Shown here piece by piece: positions 33,801 to 47,400 of a DNA stretch of 64,000 nt (positions are counted from its first letter, which is position 1; every line of letters starts with the position of its first letter). The notes beneath the pieces were generated by a model that saw only the letters and a list, made by a program, of their open reading frames with translations, did no database searches and was not told the origin of the DNA. The stretch is taken from contig CM106585.1 in assembly GCA_048013815.1 (NCBI GenBank), positions 15,190,001 to 15,254,000 of the forward strand, given 5' to 3'. The position numbers and the translations under genes were made by a program. The stretch comes from Setoptus koraiensis (lineage: Eukaryota; Arthropoda).

Positions 33801-33957
33801 TAAGTGTTCTGGTTGTGGCGTGCGCAGCGCCACTCTGGCCCGGTGAGTCTGGGCACGGTGAGTGTGCGCAGGCTTGGGTCAACTCATCGCGCTTATAATT
33901 ACTCTTGTCAATCGCGAACGTTGTCAATGGTTTCAATTTACCAGTGGTGAGTTTTAT

Positions 33958-34066
33958 CAACAACAACAGCAACAACGACAACAGCAGCAACAGCAACAAC
34001 GACAACAGCAGCAACAGCAACAACGACAACAGCAGCAACAGCAACAACGACAACAGCAACTGCTCT
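33958..34066. repeat. 24-bp CAA/CAG/ACG minisatellite, about 4 copies
   Basis: AGCAACAACGACAACAGCAG plus CAAC repeats every 24 bp. It is open in several frames and has no coding context. Confidence 0.85.
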
Positions 34067-34692
34067 GTCCATACAGTAACACAGTCATGCACTCGCTCGC
34101 CCTATTAAGCACTGCGAACCCTTTCATAAATTAAACCCTCGCCTTACGTAACAACTGACGTAATGCACTCACAATGGCAAGCCGGTGGCGCCAGAGCTTG
34201 AACTCGCACACATCGCCCGATAATTTGGCCACTGTGAGCCACTGCTGAGCGTTGTCGGCAGCCGGCCAGCGCCAACATAATAAACTGGCTGTGTTAAAGT
34301 CACCTAGGCTACCTTGTCAATTGAATTGAAACGACGACGACGACAACGATGAACATTCGACATTGACCAGCCACCTGACAGAGATAATTAGCGTTTGCAG
34401 TGCGGCCGCTCATTGCGAAATATCGCCAACATACTATGGTGACCATAGATCACTGATATATGGCCGCACATCGCTGCCATATATCACCACTATGGCCTGT
34501 GAATCGCCAAGACATTTTATTAAAGAAAATGTCTTGGCGAGTGTGTTTAAAATAGACAATGGTATATGTATAGACAATACGTATTTCTTTGCATAATAGG
34601 CCATGTATGCACAATACGCCGATATATACACAATGCGCGTACACTCGCGTACTCGTGTAGCATAAAAATAGAGAGAGAGGATATCGTGAAAA

Positions 34693-34800
34693 TAGCCAGA
34701 GCGGATAATGTGAGAACGGAGAGCGGACAGCGCGAAAATAGCGAGCGGACAGTGCGAAAATAGAGAGCGGATTGTGTGAAAATGGCGAGCGGATAGCTAA
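34693..34800. repeat. Imperfect ~24-bp repeat (GAAAATAG..GAGCGGA)
   Basis: Four to five degenerate units containing GCGAAAATAG followed by GAGCGGACAG. Confidence 0.7.
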
Positions 34801-35183
34801 AAAATAGAGAGAGAGAGAGAGGTCAATGGGACGAGATAAAAGGTCGCAAATTGACGGTGCCAGCTAACGAGAGATTTATCGCTCTTGAGACGGCTTTTCG
34901 TCCCGTTTTCGGGCACCTTCCGTCAGCAGGCGGCAGGCGCGCCAAACGAGCCGTGCCCACCGGTTGCGCGGCTAGTTGCGCGGCTATTTGCGCAGTCCGG
35001 CCAGTTACGTAACGAGTTACGTAACTAGTTGCGTAACTAGATCGTGCAGCGCCACTGCACGCGAGCATCGTGCTATTTTCGGCACGTTCCTTCGGCTGAC
35101 TGTGTCGCCAAGTGTGCGCTGACGAGTCCAACAAAAGTTGTGAGGCTCACATTGGTGTCTCACAGTGCGCGCCAATAATCATA

Positions 35184-35293
35184 TGCAACGTCCAACAATA
35201 TGCAACGTCCAGCAATATCCAACGTCCAGCAATATCCAACGTCCAACAATATCCAATGTCCAATAATATCCAATGTCCAATAATATCCAATGT
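35184..35293. repeat. 17-bp minisatellite, 6.5 copies
   Basis: Units CAACGTCCAACAATATC, changing to CAATGTCCAATAATATC along the array. Confidence 0.9.
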
Positions 35294-36570
35294 CAATTAT
35301 CTGGCCAGCGCATCTGCTCAACTCTTTATAATTGCCAGACTATTATTGCTAATAATTTAGTAAGTTTATATTGCTAGACTGAGCGGCGAGAGTTGAGCGG
35401 ATTTTGTGTAATTTTGGGTAAATTTGCGCTCACAATCTGGCCAATCCGCTCGACTGGCATTGTCGGTGTTGTCGGTGTTGTCGGTGTTGTCGGGTGCTTG
35501 CGATTTGCGCTGAACGTCGACGCTTTTGGGGGCCGGCGATGGGCACTGGCGGCGATGGGCACTGGCGGAGATGGGCACTGGCAGAGATTGGAATCAGCGA
35601 TCAACAATCAACGAGAAATGTGTTATTATGCGCATAATGTCCGCCTAATGATTTATGTGACTCATATGATGTGTGTGTCCACTTATCATGTTGCGCAATC
35701 TAATGTCGACCTAACTCACAAGTCAGACCTAATTCAGGCACCTTTCGTGTAGCTGACAGTCGCAGTGAGTGTTGGCCCACTGCCAACTGCTGGCATGTAT
35801 TACATAACTAAATGCTGATGTGTTTGATATAACTAAACGCTGACATGACTCAACTAACTGAATATAAGTGAAATGGCCGCAATGGCCAAAGATTGGCCCG
35901 CCAGACAGCGATTGTTATCTCAATGTGTTAGTAGTAATAACACACAAAGATAAAGGATGATCTAAATGATTTCGAAATCACCCTCGGCTCGACACACAAT
36001 TGCCGATTAGATAAGATTACGTCACTGGCCAGTGTGTGTCCATATCTGGTTGCGTGTTGCTTGCGTCGGTTGGTTTGTTGAGTTATGTTTCGAGTTGCGT
36101 AAGTCGCGCCGTCTGACATCACAGGCTGTGATAGATAGACGGCGACAGTAATTAGAGTGCCATTGCAATATTTCACACACACACACACACACACACAACC
36201 GAGAAAAGACCAACGGACAACGTGTGACGCAACACTCTCGTTCTCGTTAACCTTTCACCTTATTGTGAGCTCGCCTATTGCGCAACGCTCGCAGCCATGC
36301 TGATGCAAATCACGGCATGTATCATGCCGGCCAGTGATCTATTGGCCGGCCGGCCTGATGAGCGGTGTGTGTGTGTTGCGCAACAAGTAGCGCAACAATA
36401 AGTGGCCACTTGCCACTTATTGGTCAAACGCACACCGCACCAATCCAATAACATCCAATAACATCCAATAACATGTTACCATTGTATAACACATATTTAC
36501 ATGTTACATCATCGCTGATGATGACGACTCACAACAGAGCAGACGATGCAACGGACAGCTGATTGATGAT

Positions 36571-36626
36571 TGCATCAGTTGCATCAGTTGCATCAGTTGC
36601 ATCAGTTGCATCAGTTGCGTCAGTTG
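36571..36626. repeat. 9-bp array (GCATCAGTT)n, 6 copies
   Basis: Six tandem GCATCAGTT units, the last with GCG. Confidence 0.9.
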
Positions 36627-36792
36627 AGATGAGCGCTCGTTATCGGCATCATCATCGGCATTAATAACACGCTTGCGCAATAAATATAGATTTAAATTCA
36701 ATCGCCTAGCCACTATCTCATCACACTAATGAGCGATGCTGATACCCTAATCTCGCCACTTGCTCACCGCCAGGCTCACCGGCAAGCTCACC

Positions 36793-36858
36793 GGCTCAAC
36801 GGGCGAGTGCGGCTCAACAGGTGAGTGCGGCTCGACAGGTGAGTGCGGCTCGCTCGCC
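36793..36858. repeat. 18-bp repeat carrying splice-donor consensus
   Basis: Units at 36793, 36811 and 36829 read GGCTCAACAGGTGAGTGC or a close variant. The second and third each contain a full CAG|GTGAGT donor match. A degenerate fourth unit follows. Confidence 0.85.
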
Positions 36859-37676
36859 CGGCGTCTATGGCCGGTAGCCGTGGCAGCAACTCAGGCCAAA
36901 CATAGCCAAGATATATAGCCAGTGTGTAAACTAATACCCGTCTCAAGCGATTTGGCCATAAAATGAAACCGAGCTCATCCGTGCTCATCCAAATTGGACC
37001 ATCCAATGTCTAGTTACGTAATCCGTTCCGTTGGCCTGTGTGTCGGCCTGTGCGTCTGTGTCTGAACAGGTGAACTGGTCAGAAGGCACTGTAACGGCAC
37101 ACACAATATAATGGTTGCCTCGGGCTATCGGCCTGTCAGGCGATCGCCTCGAGCCATTGGCCGCTTGCGTTCGCGTTGAGCGCCGGCCGAGATTTAACGA
37201 GATTTAATTGGTCAATCATGCGCTCATACTGATCGGCGATACTCACCGCTCTGCCGCTGACCGCTTTGGCCACTGGTCAGCGCCGTCCTAATCAGCGCCC
37301 TGTCAGAGCTGTATCGGCGCCCTATCAGCGCCCTATCAGCGTCGTATCAGCGCCGTATAATGACGACAAAGCCGATGATGCAACTGGCGCTCGCTACAGG
37401 TGAGTTATAGTTCACGGCTTGCCGGTTCATTCATCACCAAATAAAATAATAACAATAATAATAATAAATTGAGTGCTACCAGCACCACCGTGTGTGCATA
37501 CAATATGCGATTGTGCGGTCATGCAACGGCTCTTTTTGTTGCAATACTCAGTTGGTGTCAGTGTGACGACGTCCATGTCATATAATGTGTACAGGCGCCT
37601 GGTGGCGTTAATGTCAGCAACAAGTGTCAGCCATTGTGGTCAGCGGCGTCTGACGTAACACGCCAACAAACACCGT

Positions 37677-37770
37677 TGCTGTTGTTGTTGTTGCTGTTGT
37701 TGTTGTTGCTGCTGCTGCTGTTGTTGTTGTTGCTGCTGCTGCTGTTGTTGTCGCTGTTGTTGTTGTGATT
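37677..37770. repeat. (GTT/GCT)n microsatellite
   Basis: Mixed GTT and GCT triplets, about 30 units. Confidence 0.85.
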
Positions 37771-40307
37771 GAGGCGTGAATTGAATCGGCGCTCTCGTCG
37801 ATGCTGCTGCCGATGATAGCCGGCGGGACGATGAGCAAATAATAACTGATAAATTCAAATGATTATCGGCTCGTTGCTGGCGCCCATCCCGTCGATTGCC
37901 CCCTGTTACAATGGCACCGACGCACCCGGTGCAGCTCAGCACCCGACGCTGCAAGGCACCAGACGCAGCTCAGCACCATAAGCTGCAAGGCACCAGACGC
38001 GGCTCGGCACCAGACGCAGCTCGGCACCAGATGCAGCAAGACTGCACCGAGGCACCAAGTGCAGCGAATGCGCCAAATGGCAGCTCATTAAAAGTCTGTC
38101 GGATATTCACCGACAGATTAACCGATCCGACGGAGTTAATAACTCGCTGGCTCTAACAACGTCTGCTCAATTCATCATTTAAATGAATCATTCGAATAAG
38201 ACGGGCGGATAATTGAAGCGCCGTTGCCATAGTGGCCGCTGAGGCAACCACATATCACGCCAGTCACAGGTAGCAAAGGTAGCAGAGACGGCACAAAGAG
38301 CACTTGTTGGCCACTTTCGTTTTAGGCTAATGTTAATCTATCGTTTTATCTTATTGGTGCCACCAATTGTGCGCCGCTCTCTCTCTCTCTCTCTCTCCAG
38401 CTCGCTCGCCAGCCACTTAATACAATTTCAATGGGATCGGTATTGCCATCTTGAGAATTAGCGTTGGCCAAAAGTTGCCGAGCTGCCGAGCTGCCGAGCT
38501 GCCGAGTCGCCGAGTTGCCGAGTTGCTCAGAGTCGAGAGCGAGAGGAATAAAAAGGCAAAATAAATTCCAAGACGAAGCCAGCATCAACAAACAACAACA
38601 AGTGCCAACAAGAGGAAGGACACACAATAATAGCGGCGGTGCGGTGCGTGTGGTGCGTGTGGTCTTGGCGAGCTAGCCGGCCGCTGACTGTGCAATTTGC
38701 CGATTTGATCTCGGTCGGCGATGCGCAGCGAGTGGCGGCCGCCAGAAGCGGCCGCGAGAAGCGGCTGCGAGTGGCGGTTTTCCCGTCTTTCCCGTCTTTG
38801 CCGTCTTTGCCGCCTTTGCCGTCTTTCCCGTCTTCGCCGTCGTCTCGCTCGCTGGCTCGCTGTCTGGCTGGCTCAATAGCTCACTGTATGGCTCACCGGC
38901 GGCTGGCCGGGGGCTCGCCGGCGGGTCGTCGCGGCCGCTGGGCCTTTCCCGAGCGGTCGCTGGGCCTTTCCCGAGCGACGGCCAACCGACTGAGACCGGG
39001 CGAAGAAGAAACGGCCAAGTGCCGGCGCGACGAGCGGCGAGCGGCGAGAGTCGGGCTCCAGAGCGAGACAGTGAGAGCGAGCGAGAGTGTGAGAGAGAGA
39101 GAGAGAGCCACCCACTGGCGAGCAACAAGTGGCAGGCACTTGTTATTTGCGTCGTCGGGGCGGCGCCTGTCGGAATCTTCTCCACACTTGGGGCTGTTGC
39201 GGCGGCGGCGGCGGCGGCGAGCTTGCCAGCGAAGCGTGAGCCGGCGTCGGCTTGCGTGCCCTTGCGCAGGCTCTGGCGGAGGCGTAAAACAATAACATGG
39301 ACGCAACAGGTGAGTGTGGCGCGGCAGTGAGAGTGACTTGAGCCCCAGCGACGCCAGCCAGAGACAGCCAGAGCGCGCGAGTATACAACTGCAAATAACT
39401 GGCTGGCGATTTCCGTTGGCTGACGCTTGCCAGAGATAGAGAGATGAGCTCGAATAACGGTAAGCTTCTCGGTAAGCGGCTCGGACAGCATGCACAGGTA
39501 ATACGCATAAGCGACGCGAGACACAAGCGACAGGTAGGCACATACGATATAAGCGACGCAAGATATAACGGCGACAGGTAGGCACAGCGGACAGGTGCGG
39601 CCAGTCTAATCTATCTAATGGTATTAAATGAATGGAGGAGAAGATGGCCGTTAGTTTGTTTCTCGTTGTTTGTAGTAGTGAGATATTGACATAACATACA
39701 TGAGTCAACACAGCAACGGACACACAATATACACAATATACAGACTATACAGACTATACAGACTATACAGAATATGCACACAACGACAACAGCAACAACG
39801 ACAACAGCAACAGCAACAGCAACAACGATAGCGACAACGACGACGACAACAGTTTGTTACAATACACGACACAACAACCGACTGACATCGCCGCTACCTG
39901 TTATGTAATCGTCGGCGCCAGCCTCACCAGTGTCCGGCCAGCAAGCGGCCACAAGCAGCAGATTAAGTGAACACACACACACACACAGCAGATAGAAATA
40001 AAAATGATAATCAAAATCAAAGTGATTACATCATCGTAAACATGTAAACTGTCACAGAGTGTCTCTGTTTCATTCAGACTGTTTCATTCAGACTGTTTCA
40101 TTGGGACTGTCATTGGCACTGGCCCACATCAAGTAGCCAGTTCACACACAGTAAATTAAACTTAGCGAGCAACTTTCACTAGCTCGCCCCACTGCACCAC
40201 TTATCCGACTTATCGTGCGCGGCTCACCTGGCGGCTTACAAACATTGACAAATTATTCCAAGCAAGCCAGCACTTGTAAACAGCGCAGCCAGCACTTATA
40301 AACAAGG

Positions 40308-40817
40308 ATGACTTGTCTAAATGAGTGCCCCCCATTAACGTTGTACGTCCACGACAAGCGCCTAGACCAACATCGAGCCGACAGTTATTATGAGCAGCGG
40401 TCAGCGACACTCAACACTGACCACAATCAACATCAGCGCCCCTTGACCACAGCTTCTGTTGCACAGCATAGCCATACAATTCAACACAACATAAGGCGCA
40501 CAAGCAAGCCACAACAAACAGCAGCAGCAGCAGCAGCAACAACAACAACAACTAGTTATCATTATCGTTATCTTACAAATGCCAATGATTCATTTGATCA
40601 ATTGGACCCCATGATGATGATATCTGCACAGCGGCCACTACTATGCGACAGCGCTCACCAAGAGAGGCCGCCAATCATCGATCACAACAGCACACAGAAG
40701 CAAGAACAAATTACGCAACAATCGCCGATCTGTTGTCACCTATTAGATACTGGTCGTAGCTTATTGGCGACAATGAAGAATCAAGTCAACGCTGTTGCCG
40801 CGCTACTGCCGCCAGCC

Positions 40818-40848
<31 letters not shown>

Positions 40849-41421
40849 GCAGCAGCAGCACCAACAACAACAACCTGAAGCAGCAAAACAGCGCCAGCAA
40901 ATCAATGCGCCAGTCGCAAGCATTATGCAAATTAGCAACGTTCAAATGTAAAACGTCATCGTTACTATCATTAACAGTGCCATTAATTAGTATTGTCCTA
41001 TTGTTGTTGACACTACAACAACAACAAACAACCACAAATGTTTGTTTGGCTCAATTGTTGCCCGCGCAACCCCGTGAGAGGGCCACCGTCTTGTTGCCCA
41101 GTGATAGGCTCATGAGCTCGGTGGGTGTGTTACCGATGACCCAAAACCAGAACCAGAATTTGAATTTGAATTTGAACCAGAAACAACAAGCTGCCACCAC
41201 AGCGCCAACTAACGTCACACTGCCGTCGCTTGACTCCATAGCGTCTAATGAGCCCGCTGGTAATCAACTATTGGCCACTTTGGCCACTCAATCGGGCCCC
41301 TTAATTGACGACGAGCTGCTAAATGAAATTATATCGCCCTTAGTGCTGGACGAGGCATATCAGACAGCCAAAGAGATGATAGTGAAAAGGCGCAAGCTCG
41401 AGACACAATTGATCCGCGAGG
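40308..41421 (+). CDS. Peroxidase exon 1: low-complexity N-terminus with membrane anchor
   Basis: 371 codons plus one base, ending IREG before GTGAGT. Residues 1-200 are rich in His, Gln, Asn and Thr, with runs of Ala/Thr and Asn/Ser. At about 214-238 a hydrophobic stretch (LLSLTVPLISIVLLLLTL) is a signal anchor, or a signal peptide if translation starts at the Met near residue 200 (MRQSQALCK). The exon ends with a charged helix (LDEAYQTAKEMIVKRRKLET), as seen before the catalytic part of arthropod peroxidases. The upstream ATG choice is weakly supported, because low-complexity frames can be open by chance. Confidence 0.7.
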
Positions 41422-44400
41422 GTGAGTTACTATTCACGACCATTCACGACTAATCACGACCATTCACGACTATTCACAATGCAACGTTATCATCGCATGA
41501 TAATCGTTATGACTGCAATCAGTCATGATTCGACCTGTTGGCCTGTTGAAAATGATTAATTGATTTATAATCGCCGCTCGAATCGCGTACAACCAATGGA
41601 TAATGCCGACACACTAATTACATATTACAAACTACTAAATTAACTAATTAACATCTCTCGTCTGTCAAATGCATCCGCTACCCACTGTCAACTGTCACTG
41701 GCACAGGATTCGTCACCGACATGAGCAAACCAACCGCCGTGGCAAGGCACCAACGCGTTACAACAACCACAACGCGCGGCAATGAATTAGAGAAGGCACA
41801 GGAAGTGTTCGAAGAGATGACACGCTTATTGGCCAGAAAGTGAGTTTATTACATAATACAATTAATTGATTGATTGCTCGATTTTGCCGATTTTGCCGAT
41901 TTTGCCCATTTTGCCCATTTTTGCCTATTTTGGCCATTTTTGCCTATTTTGCCCATTTTGCCCATTTCGCCCCCATTCGATGTCACCCAACTCGCTGTCA
42001 CCGGTTGATGTTTGAATTTGATTTGAGTGTTTGCTTGTGTCCAGTACTTTTTGCTTTACAATTTTTTGTTAGTTGCATGCGTCAAATGAGAGTGGTCAGT
42101 GATCGAGATTGTCAGAGTGATGTGATGCTGTTCAATGTTCGATTCGATGGGCGCCGTCACTCGATTCACCAATGAATAGCGATTGGTAAATTCAGTATAA
42201 ATTCATTGGTAAATTCATTGATAAATTCATTGATAAATTCAGTATAAATTCATTGGTGAATCCAGTGTAAATTCATTGGTGAATCCAGTATGAATTCTTC
42301 GATGAATTATATAAATGCAGTGTAATAAATACAATTGGTAATCGCTGATTTGATGGACTCGTATGAGAGTTGGTGCGCGTGCGTTGGCCCATTCTCCGAA
42401 TTTATCCGATCCGTCGGCCCGCTGACAATGTGAACAAAAGCACCGTACAAAAGCACCGTGTAAAAGTGTGTGTAACCTGAGCGATATTCGGGCGACAAAC
42501 ACGACACACTTTGCGTCACACACTGGTCAACAGCACGACAAGTGGGTGCCATCGATTTTGGCCAGCTCACATCCTGTGCGCTGCCATCACCTGTCGCTGT
42601 TTGCCAATTCACCTGTTGTGTGTGTGTGTCGTTTTAGACAACTGGCAGCTGTTAAACATTGGACACACACACACACACATATAATGACTCTATCTCAGCC
42701 GAGTGACATTTGATTTGCGATTTGATACTGGACAGACGGACGGACAGACGGACGGACAGACGGACGGACAGACGGACGGACAGCGGCGGCCAGCGGCGGC
42801 CAGCGGAGCGGAGAAAGTGACAGTTGTTTGACAGTTGTCTAACGCCAATGCTTATTGGTCGCTTATTGGTGGTCAGCTGTGTGCGGTTGTTTGCGGTTGC
42901 GTAACAAGTGCCAATGGCAATGATTGTTCGAGCACTTGGACCCGTTTGATTGGTCGCTGGCACTTGCATTGATTGATTGTGTGTGTGTGTGTGTCGGCTT
43001 CTGGACACCTGATCCAGTCTGCGTCGCTCTTCGCGTCGCTAGCAAATCATATTTGATTTGTTCGACACCACCGACAACAACACTGACAACAACAACACCG
43101 ACAGCAACGACACCGACAGCAACAACACCGACAACAACAGCAGCAGCAGCAGCGACACCAACAGCTACAACAATCGCAACAATTGTTGCCACTCTCTCAC
43201 TCGCTGGCCGCACTAGAAGAAGCGAGCAGAACAAGCTTGCCAATTGCAGCTTGCCCGCTCGATACTCGCTGACCGTCGCAGTGGCGGCGGCGGCGGCGGT
43301 GGCAGCCCCAGCGGATGGCCACACACAAACATGACACACATGACACAAACATTTCACAGGCACAAACAGTCGCTGGTGGCCAGCAGAGAACTTCCTTGTT
43401 GTTGGCGTTGGTCACTAGCACTTGGAGCCGTCGGAACCGTTCGATCTGTCGCTTCGAATCGGAACTGTCGCTGCGAACGTTCGCTTCCAATTTGGACTTT
43501 CGCTCCGAATGCGAACGTTCGCTTCGAATTTGCACTGTCGGACCTGGCGCCAGTTCTAGCGGCTCGACAGTGCACTGTCAGTTGGAACTTGGAACGGACG
43601 CCAAGCGGCGGCCTATCCGTTACGTCGACCTATCCGTTACGTCGGCCTATCCGCTACGTCGAGCTGGCCCTAGGCTGCGCGCAAACCGCAGAGCCCGTTA
43701 TATCTGGCCAGCGGTTTGTTTTCGGTGCAAACTGGCCGGTTTGTTGTCACCTGTTATTTGTTGGCAGTTGTCGCACCTTGGCCGGCGCGGCTCGCCGACC
43801 GGCCAGCGCGGCTCGCCAACCGGCCAGAGCGAGCAAACGCAACAACGGGCGTAAAGGGCACAAATAGAAGTAGGTCGAAATTTGTGGCTCGGCGTCGCAC
43901 GGCCCCAGGCGGCGCTGTGGCCTGCGAGCCTCATCGGCCGTACCAACGGCGGCCGTATGCAAGCGCGTTGTTTCATTATGTAATAGGCATGGCGACAAAG
44001 TGCCACTCGGGCATGAGAAGAGCCGACAATCGGCGGACACTCGACAGCGACAAGTGAATTATGGACAAAGCGCGCTTGCTTGCCACGCCAACATGGCTCC
44101 CGGGCCGGCGGTCATGAGAGCGCTGGACGCAACTCTCAAGGTTTTCATTATCTGGCAAGACAGAAACAGAGAGACGGATTCTTGCACTGTGCAATTGTGT
44201 GCAATTTTGCCAGCATTTGGCATTTGGCATTTCGCTTTCTACATTTTACATTTTACATTTTACACGCACACTCAAGCACGGCCAAGTCCGGCCGCCACAA
44301 TGACACACAAACGTATGATTGTGTGTGGCCATTACGTAATCATTAGCATGCACTGCTTTGGCCCGTCACTCCGATCAGCTGTGGCTGGCTCGCCGAGTGA

Positions 44401-47400
44401 GTGTCGTTCGCTGGCAAGCTCGCTCTGGCCAGGCGAGCGAGCGAGCGAGAGCGGCTGGCCAAGACAAAGTGGACATCACGCTCATTCGCTCACAATGGTC
44501 AGTGGTCAGTCACATCTCGCACCTTAATTTTCTCTCTTTTGTTGCGCTTATTTGAGCGCCGCTCGCTCGCTCTGTCCGGCGGCCGAGACGCACAAATATG
44601 CCAACGGCACCGACAACAGCGACACCGACACTGACAACAACGACGACAACGACAACAACGACAACAACGACGACACCGACAACAACGACGACACCGATAC
44701 CGACAACGACGACGGGCTGCCCTAATCACCTGTGGCCGTAATGGCACCAGGTGAGCGGCTTCAATGGGATGTGCAGTTGTTTGGGTTGCAGTCGCGACGG
44801 CGGTTTGTCGGTGGTAGCCGCCGTAGCTGTCATCTTAATCGGGAGCGGGCAAGCGAAAGTGAGCGCACGCCGGCCGAATGAGGAAAACGCTCGAATGACA
44901 CTGTCGGGTCGCTCGTCGTCGCCCGTCGTTTGTTCCAGCGCGCTCGACAAAGCGACCGAAATCAACCGTCCCGTTCAATTAGACGCACACTCAATGCACA
45001 CAACAGGTGACAAGTGCTCGCCAATTGGCCCACCGAACCCGGCCCGCCAGCGGATCCGGCCCGCCGCGAATTTACGGCCCGTCAGCGAATTTACGGCCCG
45101 CCGCGAATTCACGGCCGACACGCATGGCGCGCTAAACGCACTTGTAAACGGTCGCCAGTTTAGCGAACGCTCTCAAGTTTAGTGTCTAAACGCTCTGCCC
45201 GCGCCTGGACGCGGTGCCGTCGGGCCGGCGCGACCGCGGCCCGCTTGTTGCGCACCTCGTTGCCGACAACATCATCAGCGACACGAACGACAGCGTCGTC
45301 GGGTCACGGCTTCACCTGTGCGCTCGCTGCCCTCTCGTTTGCAGTTGCGGCTGCTTGCGGTCGCTCTCCAGCGCTCCACAGCGACCGCGCTGGCGTCTCA
45401 ACTCGCCCCTCGTTACGTAACCCTCGCTCACCCGACTAGCTCACCCGACTAGCTCACCTGACTAGCTCGCCTGACTCGCTCGCCTGACTCGCTCGCCTGA
45501 CTAGATCGCCTGAGCGGCTCGCCCGGCCCGTTGCGCAACGCTCGCGCTGCTCACCTGGCGATCGTTGGCGTGCGACCGTTGTTAGTGCCGCTGACACAAT
45601 AATAACACAATGCAGCGAGTGCAAATGCAAACAAAGCGCCCGACGGCACGCTGTCGTTGTCTAATCTAATCTATCCGTTTCTTCCTCTCCCGCTCGCTCG
45701 CTCGCCTTCGGCCTGGCGGCTGCCGTGCGCCCATTTGTTCCGCTTAATCTCTGGCGGCGGCGGATTTAGCGGGCCGGAAACGGGTTGAGCGCGCTCTGTC
45801 GGCATATATCACCGCCGTTGCCGGCCTACACGGCGATATTGATCATTAGCATTCGATTCGTCGCTCCTAATCTCTCTGTTGGCTGCCAGCATTAACATTA
45901 TTATCTCGCCCATCGTGTCTCCCGCATCGCAATGCCTCCCATCGCATTGGCTCCCATCGCTCCGGACCGCATTGCTCCCATCACTTCGGACCGCGCAAAT
46001 GTCATGGCTCCCATCGCCGCAAATCGCCGCAAATCGCCGCAAATCGCCGCAAATCGCCGCAAATCGCCGCAAATCGCCGCAAATGGCGCCAACTCGCAAC
46101 AAATCGCCGACAGCCTGACCGACAGGATCCACTTGGGGGCCAGCCAGGCGGGATTGGGCGCGGAACAGGCGGACATGTTCGAGACGGCCGACAGCATGCA
46201 ACTGCTGTCCAGGATTGATCTGCACGCCGGCGAAACGCGACACGCCGTATCGAGGTGCGAGGAGGACCAAATCATACAATGTGATCCCAATTTTCCGTTC
46301 CGTCACTCCGATGGTAGCTGCAACAACCTGCAGCACCCCACTTGGGGCAAGGCAAACACATGCTTTGCCCGGCTGCTGCCGCCCGATTACAGCGACGGGC
46401 AGTCCGCGCCGCGAATCTCCATTACGGGCAACCCGTTGCCTAATCCCCGTATCCTGTCCGCCATTGTGCATCGCGACTTCAATTATCCCGCCACCTATAC
46501 ACATTTTGTGATGCAATACGGACAGTTTTTTGCGCACGACATAGCGTTCACACCGAGCTCAAGAACAAGTAAGTACAACAACAAGTGTCACTCCAGTCAG
46601 CTGTGTTATTTGAGTCAGCTGTGTCATTGGAGTCAGCTGTCAGCTAACGAGTCATTTGACATTTGTGAGTCAGCTGTTACAGCTGATAGCAATATAGTAG
46701 TAGGCAATATAGTAGTAGGCAGGCATTAGTGCAGTAATTATCGCGTTAATTGACAGTGATTGTTGCGCAATGAGTGAGTAGAGTGTGTATTTTTAGCCTG
46801 TGTGTCACATGTGCGTTGTTTGTGATTGTGTTGCGCCAGTGGCGCGCACTCTGACACTTGTCGCCATCAGCATCCTCAATCAGCTGACGTGACTGACAGC
46901 TGTCTGACAGGCGCCAGTGGCGCAGCGAACAGCTGACGCCGTGTGATATATTTGCATTTGACAAGCGCTGACGTTGTCTTGTGTCACACAAGTTGTGTCA
47001 CACAAGTTGTGTGTGTGACACTGTCGCAGTCACACAAGAGATTGTTGCGACAAGACTGTTGCGCAACAGAGAGCGGTCAGAGTGAGAGCGTGACCTAATC
47101 GACGAGCAACGGTAACGGCGAGATGATTGCCGCAATTGGCATACACACAATATATGCAAATAAGCACTTTGTGTGACATGTGTGAGCCTCTGCTCCGGTC
47201 AGCTCCGGTCAGCTGACACATGTCACATTGTTGCCGAAATTGTTTAGGTGCTGCTGGCCAGTCACAGGTTAATTGTTGTGCGTGCGTGTGCCAAAATAAG
47301 CATTGCGTAAGAGATGTGGCCGATGAAACTTTTGTCGCTGGCAGCAGTTCATTCAGCTGATTATTTGAGGTGATGCCCGCTGGTCAGCGACAATGACAGC

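Larger units (their letters stand above)
27277..40307. other. Gene-poor interval rich in tandem repeats
   Basis: No frame gives a recognisable protein. The first 1.6 kb is AT-rich (receptor 3' region, GACAG/GACAA pentamers at about 27870-27925). From about 29 kb GC rises and minisatellites are dense. (CAA)n or (GTT)n tracts lie at about 28500-28570, 30137-30300, 31780-31830, 33958-34066 and 37677-37770. Pentamer arrays are GTTAC (33195-33245) and AAAAT (33560-33592). Several donor-like CAGGTGAG strings occur, and 5' untranslated exons of the peroxidase could lie here, but none can be fixed. Confidence 0.55.

Noticed and set aside
35184-35293. Regularly repeated units considered as a CRISPR array
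   Set aside because: Units are directly adjacent 17-mers with no spacers, and the locus is eukaryotic.
38639-39723. Overlapping 218-283 aa frames on both strands
   Set aside because: GC-rich DNA lacking stops. The proteins are Arg/Ser/Pro-rich without recognisable motifs, and the two strands are equally open.
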